Assembly (NCBI GenBank): GCA_934403665.1
Contig: CAKRUL010000113.1
Span: forward strand, 1 to 5,463
Direction: 5' to 3'
DNA length: 5,463 nt
DNA from: an uncultured Clostridia bacterium
GTDB taxonomy: Bacteria > Bacillota_A > Clostridia > UMGS1840 > HGM11507
Shown here one piece after another: positions 1-5,463 of the stretch; the stretch's first letter is position 1, and every line of letters begins with the position of its first letter. The position numbers and the translations under genes are program-made. The notes below the pieces were generated by a model. That model saw only the letters and a list, made by a program, of their open reading frames with translations, was not told where the DNA came from and ran no database searches.

Positions 1-267
1 TGCGATGAACTTCGCCAGTCGCATGCGGATGCGGTGGCTGTGCTTGCCGGCGTCGACGGTGAAAAAGTAACCTTTGCAGTTGCGGTCGGAAAAGACGCGC
101 AGCAAAAGGGTGCAAATGCCGGAAAAATTGCCCGCGCAGCGGCTCAGGCGGCCGGCGGAAACGGCGGCGGACGTCCTGATTTTGCAATGGCGGGCGCGAA
201 AAAGCCGGATCAGGTCGGCGCGGCGCTGGATGCAGCGGTTGCGGCGGTTGCAGAGATGACGAAATAA
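1..267 (+). CDS. alaS: Alanyl-tRNA synthetase, C-terminal end (partial)
   Basis: The window opens inside this gene, and the frame starting at base 1 gives the last 88 residues before TAA. AlaS charges tRNA-Ala with alanine in the cytoplasm. The visible part matches the C-terminal DHHA1 (C-Ala) region. Residues about 16-41 include AGVDGEKVTFAVAVGKDA followed by KGANAGKI. A glycine-rich stretch at about 52-59 (GGNGGGRPD) then corresponds to the family's GGGGGGRPDxAQAGG signature, here ending FAMAGAKKPDQ. In AlaS this region helps tRNA binding and dimer formation. The catalytic and editing domains lie upstream of the window. By hand count the fragment is about 61% GC, clearly richer than the following genes, which largely reflects its many Ala and Gly codons. 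A stand-alone DHHA1 protein cannot be strictly excluded because the N-terminus is missing. Confidence 0.9.
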   Translation, partial: CDELRQSHADAVAVLAGVDGEKVTFAVAVGKDAQQKGANAGKIARAAAQAAGGNGGGRPDFAMAGAKKPDQVGAALDAAVAAVAEMTK

Positions 268-309
268 CGAGATACCCGGAAAAATCGTCAAACGAAAGGG
301 GGAACCGAT

Positions 310-651
310 ATGGATTGCATTTTTTGCAAAATTGCAGCGAAAGAGATCCCTTCGAATCTGGTTTATGAAGATGAACAGATCTGTGCATTTTACGACCTGG
401 ATCCGCAGGCGCCGGTGCATGTGCTGATTGTTCCGAAACAGCACATTGCCTCCTGCAATGAGATCAACAAGGAAAACAGTGCTGTTGTCGGTCATATTTT
501 TGAGGTGGCGGCAAAAATTGCCGCAGAGCTCGGAATCTCTGAACAGGGATATCGCATTGTGAATAATTGCGGTGAGGGCGCAGGACAAACCGTATTCCAC
601 TTGCATTTTCATCTGATTGGCGGAAGAGATCTTCTTTGGCCCGCAGGCTAA
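310..651 (+). CDS. HIT-family nucleotide-binding hydrolase (HinT-like)
   Basis: This complete 113-aa protein has the usual length for the histidine triad family, whose HinT-like members hydrolyse nucleoside phosphoramidates and related AMP-linked compounds in the cytosol. The triad is seen as HLHFHLIGG at residues 97-105. By family knowledge the central His99 is the nucleophile that carries the nucleotidyl intermediate. The N-terminus has the typical DCIFCKI segment, whose Cys3 and Cys6 form a CxxC found in zinc-binding members. Residues about 36-46 (VHVLIVPKQHI) form the conserved strand before the HI(A/S) motif. The start is supported by AAAGGGGG at 295-302, seven bases before ATG. The gene follows alaS by 42 bp with no visible terminator between them, so it may be co-transcribed with alaS. 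The exact substrate cannot be inferred. Confidence 0.93.
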   Translation: MDCIFCKIAAKEIPSNLVYEDEQICAFYDLDPQAPVHVLIVPKQHIASCNEINKENSAVVGHIFEVAAKIAAELGISEQGYRIVNNCGEGAGQTVFHLHFHLIGGRDLLWPAG

Positions 652-672
652 AAAGAAATATCGCTAAATTGG

Positions 673-701
673 TTGACATTTGTGCAAAAATAAGATATAA
701 T
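673..701 (+). promoter_or_regulatory. Consensus sigma-A promoter of rpsU-yqeY
   Basis: A perfect -35 box TTGACA (673-678) and a perfect -10 box TATAAT (696-701) are separated by 17 bp, the ideal spacing. Transcription would start near G709, about 59 bases before the rpsU start codon. The promoter sits in the 116-bp gap after the HIT gene, so rpsU-yqeY can be expressed strongly and independently of alaS. This fits the high demand for a ribosomal protein. Confidence 0.88.
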
Positions 702-708
702 ATATTTT

Positions 709-729
709 GCTTACTGTAAATCAGTAAGC
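709..729 (+). promoter_or_regulatory. Perfect hairpin at the predicted 5' end of the rpsU mRNA
   Basis: GCTTACTG (709-716) and CAGTAAGC (722-729) are exact reverse complements separated by TAAAT, giving an 8-bp stem with a 5-nt loop. It lacks a following T-run, so it is not a terminator. It would begin at or within a base or two of the predicted transcription start and ends 21 bases before the GGAGGGAGGGG ribosome binding site. It may stabilise the 5' end, act in control by a ribosomal protein, or be a dyad operator. The structure is seen in the sequence, and the role is inference. Confidence 0.55.
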
Positions 730-767
730 CCCAAAGCATTTTGCAGTAGCGGAGGGAGGGGAACAGA

Positions 768-944
768 ATGTCAGAAATCAGAATCAAGGAAAACGAATCT
801 CTTGACAGTGCTTTAAGAAGATTTAAAAGACAGTGCGCTAGAAGCGGTGTGCTTACTGAAATTAAAAAAAGAGAGCATTACGAAAAGCCTAGCGTAAAGA
901 GAAAAAAGAAATCCGAAGCTGCAAGGAAAAGAAAATTCAAATAG
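768..944 (+). CDS. rpsU: 30S ribosomal protein S21
   Basis: This is a short 58-aa gene. The product begins [20 protein letters not shown], continues [22 protein letters not shown], and ends in a very basic tail ([16 protein letters not shown]). This is the standard pattern and length of bacterial S21, a small-subunit protein near the 3' end of 16S rRNA that assists initiation. A strong purine-rich ribosome binding site, GGAGGGAGGGG (751-761), lies six bases before ATG. The gene directly precedes yqeY with 22 bp between them, an order common in Bacillota, and is driven by the consensus promoter at 673-701. Codon use is AT- and AGA/AAA-rich compared with the alaS fragment, as expected from the Lys/Arg-rich product. 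Confidence 0.96.
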   Translation: MSEIRIKENESLDSALRRFKRQCARSGVLTEIKKREHYEKPSVKRKKKSEAARKRKFK

Positions 945-966
945 TTTTCAAATAGGGGCGATATGA

Positions 967-1410
967 ATGGCTCTCAAAGAAAAATTGCTGGAAGATATGA
1001 AATCAGCCATGAAAGAGAAGGATCAGGTCAAGAAAAACACGATTCAGTTTGTTCGTGCCGCGATTCTTCAGGTAGAAAAGGACAATAAGGTTACTTTGGA
1101 TGATGAAGGAGTCACGGAAATTCTTGCGAAAGAAGTGAAAAAGAGAAGAGATTCTCTTCCGGAATACGAAAAAAGCGGCCGCCAGGATTTGATTGACACG
1201 TTGAAGCGTGAAATCGAGATTATCCTTGCCTATCTTCCGAAGCAATTGACAAAAGAAGAATTGACCGTTATCGTAAAAGAAGCCGTTGATGCAGTCGGTG
1301 CCAAAACCATGAAGGACATGGGCAAAATTATGGGCTATGTTCTTCCCAAAATTAAAGGTGTCGGCGATGGCAAAACGGTAAATGAAATTGCAAAAGAATT
1401 ATTATCATAA
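967..1410 (+). CDS. yqeY: GatB/YqeY-domain protein YqeY
   Basis: This complete 147-aa protein has the normal length for stand-alone YqeY. It is largely helical and charged. Recognisable segments are the N-terminal LKEKLLEDMKSAMKEKDQVKKNTIQFVRAAI (residues about 3-33), the central VKKRRDSLPEYEKSGRQDLID, the EIIL(A)YLPKQLT turn near 84-94, and the C-terminal MKDMGKIMGYVLPKIKGVGDGKTVNEIAKELL. The last corresponds to the tail domain of the GatB subunit of tRNA-dependent amidotransferase. The family is thought to bind tRNA, but its cellular role is poorly defined. AGGGG at 954-958 supports the ATG at 967. An ATG four bases earlier is in another frame and gives no product of this family. It is likely the second gene of the rpsU transcript and is followed by a strong terminator. 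Confidence 0.93.
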   Translation: MALKEKLLEDMKSAMKEKDQVKKNTIQFVRAAILQVEKDNKVTLDDEGVTEILAKEVKKRRDSLPEYEKSGRQDLIDTLKREIEIILAYLPKQLTKEELTVIVKEAVDAVGAKTMKDMGKIMGYVLPKIKGVGDGKTVNEIAKELLS

Positions 1411-1426
1411 AAGAACGGTTAAGATG

Positions 1427-1472
1427 AATATGCACTTTAAAACGAATCTGTTTTGAAGTGCATATTTTTTTG
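1427..1472 (+). terminator. Rho-independent terminator after yqeY
   Basis: The arms 1427-1443 and 1450-1466 pair over 17 positions with one T-G wobble around a 6-nt loop (GAATCT). The pairing runs directly into a T-run (to about 1471). It lies 16 bases after the yqeY stop and ends the rpsU-yqeY transcript. On the opposite strand the hairpin is followed by only a weakly T-rich stretch, so it may also help stop the convergent AraC-family gene, but that is less clear. Confidence 0.9.
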
Positions 1473-1505
1473 TCAGTCTTTTTTTTCGGAACAATAGGTC
1501 TGTGT

Positions 1506-2462
1506 TTATTTTTGGCGCCGGAACATTGAAGGGGAAAGACCGAATTTTTTAAAAAACAATCGATGAAAATAGCTGATGTTGCTGTAACCGACCCGAATTG
1601 CAATGTCAGACACTTTGAGGTCGGTGTTTTTCAGAAGAAACATTGCCTGTGAAAGCCGTTTTTCCTGCACGAGCTCTGTATAGGTATAGCCGGTTCTGCG
1701 CTTGATTTCACGCGAAAACCAGGAGAGATCAAAATGAAGCATGCTGCATAACTGACCGAGCGAACCGTTGGAATAGTGTTCTTCGATATAGCGAAGCGTT
1801 TGAAAAACAAGCTCGTCATTCACACTGTTTCCGGAAAGTCGGTCGGTATAATTGAGAAGATGTAAAAACAAAAGCCCCATTGTATTTTGGTTGATTTTTC
1901 TTTTGTTTGGGACAGCGTACAAAAGTGTCCAAATCAGATTTTCCACCAGGTTTTGAATCGGGAGCACATCAGAAATTCTGAAATGCAGAAAGGCGGTGTC
2001 ACTGCTTTCGCTTTTCAAACAGTTTATGATAAAGCTGCGAAGAGGACTTTCTTCTTCTCCGAGCATCCGAAGCGCATCGTCAAAAAATTCGGGCAGTATA
2101 ATGAAGTTGACCGCAATATCCCTTTGCCCGGCAGGCAAAATTTCTTGCTTAGCGTTGCGGCTTAAAAAGAGGAGTTCCCCCTCTTTCAGATGAATTTTGT
2201 GACCGTTGATGAGATGGGTTGTTGCACCCTGACACATATAAATCACTTCAATATAGTCATGTGTATGCTCCGGAAAATGGACAAATCTTGCGTGTGTGCG
2301 GACGGTGATCAGTTTTCCCTCGCGCAGAAGTTTTTTTGCGTTTATCACGTTTTTGGAGCTCTCCATATAAAGACTGCGGTTGATTTTCTTTTCACCGTTC
2401 AAAAAATGCTGTTCTTCGTCTGTGATGGGAAGAAGCTTTTCGATCATCTGCTGTTTCATCAT
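1506..2462 (-). CDS. AraC-family transcriptional regulator, probable rhamnose-operon activator
   Basis: This 318-aa cytoplasmic regulator has the usual AraC two-domain plan. The N-terminal half is a cupin-type sensor: HTHDYIEVIYMCQG at residues 66-79, then GHKIHLKEGELLFLSRNAKQEI at about 87-108. The C-terminal 100 residues are the DNA-binding domain with two helix-turn-helix units. The first is at about 234-257 (SLGQLCSMLHFDLSWFSREIKRRTG) and the second at about 283-307. The second contains VSDIAIRVGYSNISYFHRLFFKKFG followed by LSPSMFRRQ, the classic AraC/XylS signature. GGAGG seven bases before ATG (plus-strand 2470-2474) supports the start; a second ATG follows immediately. The gene is divergent from rhaB, which points to control of the rhamnose genes in response to L-rhamnose or a related sugar, as with RhaS/RhaR. 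The ligand is inferred from position only. The closest named family member cannot be told from the sequence alone. Confidence 0.9.
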   Translation of the reverse strand: MMKQQMIEKLLPITDEEQHFLNGEKKINRSLYMESSKNVINAKKLLREGKLITVRTHARFVHFPEHTHDYIEVIYMCQGATTHLINGHKIHLKEGELLFLSRNAKQEILPAGQRDIAVNFIILPEFFDDALRMLGEEESPLRSFIINCLKSESSDTAFLHFRISDVLPIQNLVENLIWTLLYAVPNKRKINQNTMGLLFLHLLNYTDRLSGNSVNDELVFQTLRYIEEHYSNGSLGQLCSMLHFDLSWFSREIKRRTGYTYTELVQEKRLSQAMFLLKNTDLKVSDIAIRVGYSNISYFHRLFFKKFGLSPSMFRRQK

Positions 2463-2487
2463 CTGATTTCCTCCTTCAGAAAAGGAA

Positions 2488-2504
2488 TGCCGATATGTTC
2501 GGCA
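2488..2504 (-). repeat. Small perfect inverted repeat in the leader of the AraC-family gene
   Basis: TGCCGA (2488-2493) and TCGGCA (2499-2504) are exact reverse complements with a 5-nt spacer. The repeat lies 25 bp upstream of the regulator's ATG and just before its ribosome binding site. It could be an operator half-site pair or a small hairpin in the mRNA leader. Six-base arms can arise by chance, so the role is uncertain. Confidence 0.3.
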
Positions 2505-2570
2505 CGGGTCACAAATCCGCCTTTTTGTCTGAACGGTCTTGCAAGGCTTTCAGGCCGGCTTCGTTTTTTC

Positions 2571-2605
2571 AGTTTAGCATAAAAGCAGAGAAGATGCAAC
2601 TGCAA
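2571..2605 (-). promoter_or_regulatory. Candidate promoter of the AraC-family gene
   Basis: Reading the minus strand, TTGCAT (plus 2594-2599) lies 17 bp before TAAACT (plus 2571-2576). An overlapping alternative is TTGCAG (2600-2605) with an 18-bp spacer to TATGCT (2576-2581). Both are only partial matches to sigma-A consensus, consistent with a weakly expressed regulator. Either would give a leader of roughly 100 nt. Confidence 0.3.
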
Positions 2606-2607
2606 AT

Positions 2608-2638
2608 AAGGACACTTTTTTAGTCAAATCGTGTTCTT
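2608..2638. promoter_or_regulatory. Candidate operator for the AraC-family regulator upstream of rhaB
   Basis: AAGGACAC (2608-2615) and GTGTTCTT (2631-2638) form an inverted repeat with one mismatch and a 15-bp spacer. Extending each arm to 17 bases on opposite strands keeps about 12 of 17 positions. The site ends where the -35 box of the rhaB promoter should be. That is where RhaS-type activators bind in known rhamnose operons. The palindrome is seen directly; its use as an operator is inference. Confidence 0.4.
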
Positions 2639-2659
2639 TTATCCGTGGGAAATGTGCTA

Positions 2660-2665
2660 TATAAT
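2660..2665 (+). promoter_or_regulatory. -10 box of the rhaBAD promoter
   Basis: A perfect TATAAT lies 34 bp before the rhaB start codon. At 17-bp spacing upstream there is only TTTTAT (2637-2642), a poor -35. A strong -10 with a weak -35 is typical of promoters that need an activator, which fits the divergent AraC-family gene and the palindrome at 2608-2638. Confidence 0.6.
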
Positions 2666-2693
2666 AAAAGAAAAACGTAAGGAGGGGAATCAA

Positions 2694-4067
2694 ATGAAGT
2701 ACTATCTTGCCATAGACATCGGTGCTTCTTCGGGAAGGCATATCCTGGGATGGCTGGACGGCGGCAAACTCCGTCTGCAGGAGATTTATCGGTTTGATAA
2801 CAGCATCCGGAACGAAAGCGGCAATCTTGTTTGGAACATCGGGCATCTTTTCAGCGAGGTCAAAGCAGGAATCTTGGAATGCAAAAAAATCGGGAAAATT
2901 CCTGCCACGGTTGCGATCGATACTTGGGGAGTTGACTATGTGCTTCTGGATGCCGAAAAACAGGAAATTCTTCCGGCGATGTCTTACCGTGACGGAAGAA
3001 CTTTTTCTGCCGCGGAGCAAGTGAATGCGGTTCTTCCGCAAACGGAGCTTTATTCGAGAACCGGTATACAAAAACAGAATTTCAATACCATCTATCAGCT
3101 GTACTGTGACCGAAAAAGCGGCAAACTGCAAAAAGCAAAATATTTTCTGATGATGCCGGAATATCTGTCTTTCAAGCTGACGGGAAAGATGCGGAACGAG
3201 TATACCAATGCCACTACCACCAATCTTGTGAATGCCGAAACAAAAACATGGGATCAGGAAATTCTGTCCGGACTGGATTTGCCTCAGAATCTTTTCGGTG
3301 CGCTTTCTCTTCCATGCACGGCTGTCGGTAACTTTACCGATGCCGTTCAAAACGAGGTTGGATTTGACAGTGAGGTAATCCTTTGCCCTTCGCACGATAC
3401 GGCGTCTGCCGTTGCCGCTTGCCCTTTGGAGAAAGAAAGCGCGTATCTTTCCTCAGGTACATGGAGTCTGATCGGCACAGAAACGGCAAAACCGCTATTG
3501 AGCGCGGAAGCTCTTTCCAAAAATTTCACCAACGAGGGCGGAGTGGAATATCGGTTCCGGTTTCTTAAAAATATTATGGGCATGTGGCTGTTTCAGAATA
3601 TCCGCAAAAATCTGAATCATGCTCTTTCTTATGATGAGATGATGTTGCTTGCGAAGGAAAGCACATTTCAAGAAACCATCGATCTCAATGCTTCTGATTT
3701 TGTCGCTCCCGACAATATGATCGAAGCGATCAGAAACTATTTGAAAAAAACGAACCTTTCTCTGGGAGATGTGCTTTCGTGCGTATATTGTTCTCTCGCC
3801 GATTCATACAAAAGAGCCATCGGGGAAATCGAAAGCATCACGGGAAAGAAAATCCACACCATCTGTATTGTCGGCGGCGGAAGCAGGGATCAATATCTGA
3901 ACCAGCTGACTGCGCAGTACACGGGCAAGAAAGTCATCACCGGTCTTATGGAGGCAACCGCAACGGGCAATCTTCTTTCTCAGATCATGTATGACAACAA
4001 AATAACGCTTACGGAGGCGAGAAATATCGTGAAAAAAACATTTCCAATGAAGGAGGTCATCCAATGA
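2694..4067 (+). CDS. rhaB: L-rhamnulokinase
   Basis: This complete 457-aa FGGY-family sugar kinase transfers phosphate from ATP to L-rhamnulose, giving L-rhamnulose 1-phosphate. It is the second step of cytosolic L-rhamnose catabolism. The N-terminal ATPase lobe starts LAIDIGASSGRHILGW (residues 5-20), and AIDTWGVDY at 74-82 is typical of RhaB. CPSHDTASAVAACP at 231-244 carries Asp235, the expected catalytic base. YLSSGTWSLIG at 251-261 and FTNEGG with RFLKNIMGMW at 278-298 are further RhaB signatures. The C-terminal IVGGGSRDQYLNQL and MEATATGN (392-426) form the nucleotide-binding part. The ATG at 2694 is chosen because AAGGAGGGG (2679-2687) precedes it and the product begins exactly at the family N-terminus. 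A longer in-frame GTG at 2631 would overlap the promoter. The stop overlaps the rhaA start (ATGA), indicating translational coupling. Confidence 0.96.
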   Translation: MKYYLAIDIGASSGRHILGWLDGGKLRLQEIYRFDNSIRNESGNLVWNIGHLFSEVKAGILECKKIGKIPATVAIDTWGVDYVLLDAEKQEILPAMSYRDGRTFSAAEQVNAVLPQTELYSRTGIQKQNFNTIYQLYCDRKSGKLQKAKYFLMMPEYLSFKLTGKMRNEYTNATTTNLVNAETKTWDQEILSGLDLPQNLFGALSLPCTAVGNFTDAVQNEVGFDSEVILCPSHDTASAVAACPLEKESAYLSSGTWSLIGTETAKPLLSAEALSKNFTNEGGVEYRFRFLKNIMGMWLFQNIRKNLNHALSYDEMMLLAKESTFQETIDLNASDFVAPDNMIEAIRNYLKKTNLSLGDVLSCVYCSLADSYKRAIGEIESITGKKIHTICIVGGGSRDQYLNQLTAQYTGKKVITGLMEATATGNLLSQIMYDNKITLTEARNIVKKTFPMKEVIQ

Positions 4068-4083
4068 GCAGATACAATGAGGC

Positions 4084-4090
4084 AAAAAAA
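4084..4090 (+). other. A7 frameshift point in rhaA (slippery-type heptamer)
   Basis: The zero frame reads GCA AAA AAA TCT. Rhamnose isomerase similarity requires GCA AAA AAA ATC, which is one extra A or a -1 slip. The heptamer lies in the exact register (A AAA AAA) of a -1 slippery site. It is only nine codons into the gene, with no clear downstream pseudoknot. A lost base in a homopolymer is the simpler reading. Confidence 0.7.
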
Positions 4091-4404
4091 TCTATGCAAA
4101 ATACGGCATTGACACGGAAAAGGCACTTAACACACTGAAGAACATTCCGATTTCCATTCATTGCTGGCAGGGAGATGACGTGGTTGGTTTTGATTCCAAG
4201 CAAGCGCTTTCCGGCGGAATCCAGGCTACAGGGAATTATCCCGGAAGAGCGACAACTCCAAACGAGCTGATGGAGGATTTCCATCAGGCGATTTCTCTGA
4301 TTCCCGGAAAAAAGAAGCTGAATCTCCATGCAAGTTATGCGATTTTTAAGGAAGGAGAGTTTGCGGACAGAAACGAACTGGAGCCAAAGCATTTCAAAAA
4401 GTGG

Positions 4405-4420
4405 GTAGACTTTTTCGGTG
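4405..4420 (+). other. Junction of the internal deletion in rhaA
   Basis: On the left the reading is GTA GAC TTT (VDF). On the right, in the next frame, it is TTT TCG GTG CTT TAT GAC (FSVLYD). Both sides share the T5 run at 4411-4415, as expected for a deletion between short T-rich stretches. The frame change implies that the lost length is 2 modulo 3, so near 269 or 272 bases if about 90 residues are missing. Confidence 0.6.
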
Positions 4421-5028
4421 CTTTATGACAAACAGAAAGTTTATCCCTGTGTGGAGTCAAAGGTTTTCGGAATCGGTCTGGAAAGTTATACGGTCGGCTC
4501 GGCTGAATTTTGTCTGAATTATGCTTCAAGCCGCGGCATTACCCCTCTGATGGATAACGGACACTATCATCCAACAGAGGTCGTTTCCGATAAGATCAGC
4601 GCTATGCTGTTGTTTCATAAGAATGTTGCGCTTCATATCACGAGAGGCGTTCGCTGGGATTCGGATCATGTTGTCCTTTTCGATGATGAAACAAGGGAGA
4701 TGATGAAAGAAATCGTCCGGCAGGATGCTTTGGACAGAGTATTTCTTGCAACCGATTATTTTGATGCTTCCATCAATCGGGTTTCCGCTTGGGTAACAGG
4801 AGTTCGGAGCGTTCAGAAAGCATTGCTTTACGCTATGCTGGAGCCGTATCGGACAATGAAACAAATGCAGGATCGAAGCGACTTTACGTCTCTCATGGCA
4901 ATGCTGGAGGAAATGAAAATCATGCCCTTCGGCGATGTGTGGAACGAGTATCTGGAAAGGGAAAAGGTCGCATCTGACTATCTTGCCGAAATCAAAAAAT
5001 ATGAAAAAGAAGTTTTGGAGAAAAGAAC

Positions 5029-5463
5029 GTGAAAAATATACTAAATGCTCCCTTTGTGGAGGAAATGAAACAAACAACCGCCAATATGTATCGCCTCGGC
5101 TGGGATGAACGAAATGGCGGAAATATCAGCTATATGCTGAAAGAACAAGAAGTGGCAGAATATCTCGACACCGATCATGTTATCCGTACCATTCCTACGG
5201 GTTTTGACGCGACGGATCTTATCGGAAAGATTTTTATTGTGACCGGCACAGGAAAGTATTTTAAAAATGTTGAAAAAGACCCGGAGACGAATCTCGGAAT
5301 TATCCGTATTGCAAAAGACGGGAGCACGGCAGAGCTTCTGTGGGGATACAAGGACGGCGGAAAGTTCACAAGCGAATTGCCTTCTCATCTTATGAGCCAC
5401 ATGGCAAGGCTTCGTGTGGATCCCGAGCATCGGGTCATTATGCATTCGCATCCGACTCATACG
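5029..5463 (+). CDS. rhaD: Rhamnulose-1-phosphate aldolase, N-terminal part (partial)
   Basis: The first 145 residues of a class II aldolase of about 270-280 aa are present, running off the window end in frame. RhaD splits L-rhamnulose 1-phosphate into dihydroxyacetone phosphate and L-lactaldehyde in the cytosol. Diagnostic segments are [20 protein letters not shown] (residues 6-25), [11 protein letters not shown] (26-36, phosphate-binding region), [26 protein letters not shown] (55-80) and TSELPSHLM (114-122). The glutamate in TSELPSHLM (Glu116) matches the family catalytic Glu. HSHPTHT (139-145) holds the first two zinc-ligand histidines, His139 and His141; the third lies beyond the window. 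The start is GTG at 5029, overlapping the rhaA stop as GTGA, with GGAG at 5017-5020 eight bases upstream. No frame damage is visible. It is the third gene of the rhaBAD transcript. Confidence 0.94.
   Translation, partial: MKNILNAPFVEEMKQTTANMYRLGWDERNGGNISYMLKEQEVAEYLDTDHVIRTIPTGFDATDLIGKIFIVTGTGKYFKNVEKDPETNLGIIRIAKDGSTAELLWGYKDGGKFTSELPSHLMSHMARLRVDPEHRVIMHSHPTHT

Larger units (their letters stand above)
4064..5032 (+). pseudogene. rhaA: L-rhamnose isomerase, disrupted by two frame changes and an internal deletion
   Basis: RhaA converts L-rhamnose to L-rhamnulose. The gene starts at ATG 4064 after AAGGAGGT (4050-4057), overlapping the rhaB stop. The first nine codons read MSRYNEAKK. At A7 (4084-4090) the reading must slip back one base to continue [20 protein letters not shown] and then [28 protein letters not shown] and [10 protein letters not shown], all clearly RhaA. 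Without the slip the frame ends at TGA 4136-4138 after 24 codons. The middle segment runs to FKKWVDFF and stops at TGA 4426-4428. RhaA sequence resumes in the original frame from the T5 run at 4411-4415 as [29 protein letters not shown] and runs to the stop. Compared with the roughly 419-aa E. coli enzyme as I recall it, about 90 residues of the barrel between FKKWV and VESK are missing. The metal-site segments [30 protein letters not shown] and DYFDASIN are kept. A functional isomerase is not expected from this sequence as written. Confidence 0.85.

Noticed and set aside
2539..2554. Possible CcpA cre site (TTGCAAGGCTTTCAGG)
   Set aside because: The centre lacks the CG core and the spacing is one base short of the cre consensus, so the resemblance is too weak.
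2631..2693. Longer N-terminus for rhaB from an upstream GTG
   Set aside because: The extension would cover the TATAAT box and the AAGGAGGGG ribosome binding site. The ATG at 2694 gives the exact family N-terminus.
2574..3395. 273-codon open frame on the minus strand
   Set aside because: It lies almost entirely antisense to rhaB, which has full family motifs and a strong ribosome binding site. The minus-strand product shows no recognisable domain and its composition looks like a shadow frame.
4418..5032. Separate 204-aa gene starting at GTG 4418
   Set aside because: There is no ribosome binding site before it, and its sequence is simply the C-terminal half of rhaA. It is best treated as part of the disrupted gene.
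4526..5077. 183-codon open frame on the minus strand
   Set aside because: It is antisense to the conserved C-terminal part of rhaA, with no recognisable motif or ribosome binding site.
5041..5460. 139-codon open frame on the minus strand
   Set aside because: It is antisense to rhaD, whose product is clearly recognisable across the same stretch.

Overview
The window looks like chromosomal DNA from a low- to mid-GC Bacillota, most likely a clostridial gut-type anaerobe. Supports are the strong AGGAGG-type ribosome binding sites, a perfect sigma-A promoter, the alaS / HIT / rpsU / yqeY gene order, and a compact rhamnose operon whose products resemble Clostridia homologues. Genus cannot be read from the sequence.

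Positions 1-1472 are a housekeeping block on the + strand. It holds the 3' end of alaS (alanyl-tRNA synthetase), a HIT-family nucleotide hydrolase, rpsU (ribosomal protein S21, 58 aa) and yqeY (GatB/YqeY-domain protein). rpsU-yqeY has its own consensus promoter (TTGACA-17-TATAAT). The predicted transcript begins with a perfect 8-bp hairpin, and the block ends in a strong rho-independent terminator.

Positions 1506-5463 are an L-rhamnose utilisation locus. An AraC-family regulator lies on the - strand and is divergent from rhaB-rhaA-rhaD on the + strand. The roughly 230-bp divergent intergenic region carries a TATAAT box without a good -35, and an imperfect 31-bp palindrome just upstream of it, which suits an AraC-type activator. 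rhaB (rhamnulokinase) looks intact. rhaD (rhamnulose-1-phosphate aldolase) is intact as far as the window goes. The three structural genes are coupled by 4-nt ATGA and GTGA overlaps.

The main surprise is rhaA (L-rhamnose isomerase). Its start is in one frame for nine codons, the reading then moves -1 at an A7 run, and a second change restores the first frame at a T5 run. At that second point about 90 residues of the isomerase barrel are missing. As written, rhaA cannot make a normal isomerase, although genes on both sides look functional. It is either a recent pseudogene or an assembly or sequencing artefact. No previously undescribed system is evident: the window is otherwise ordinary core and sugar-catabolism DNA.
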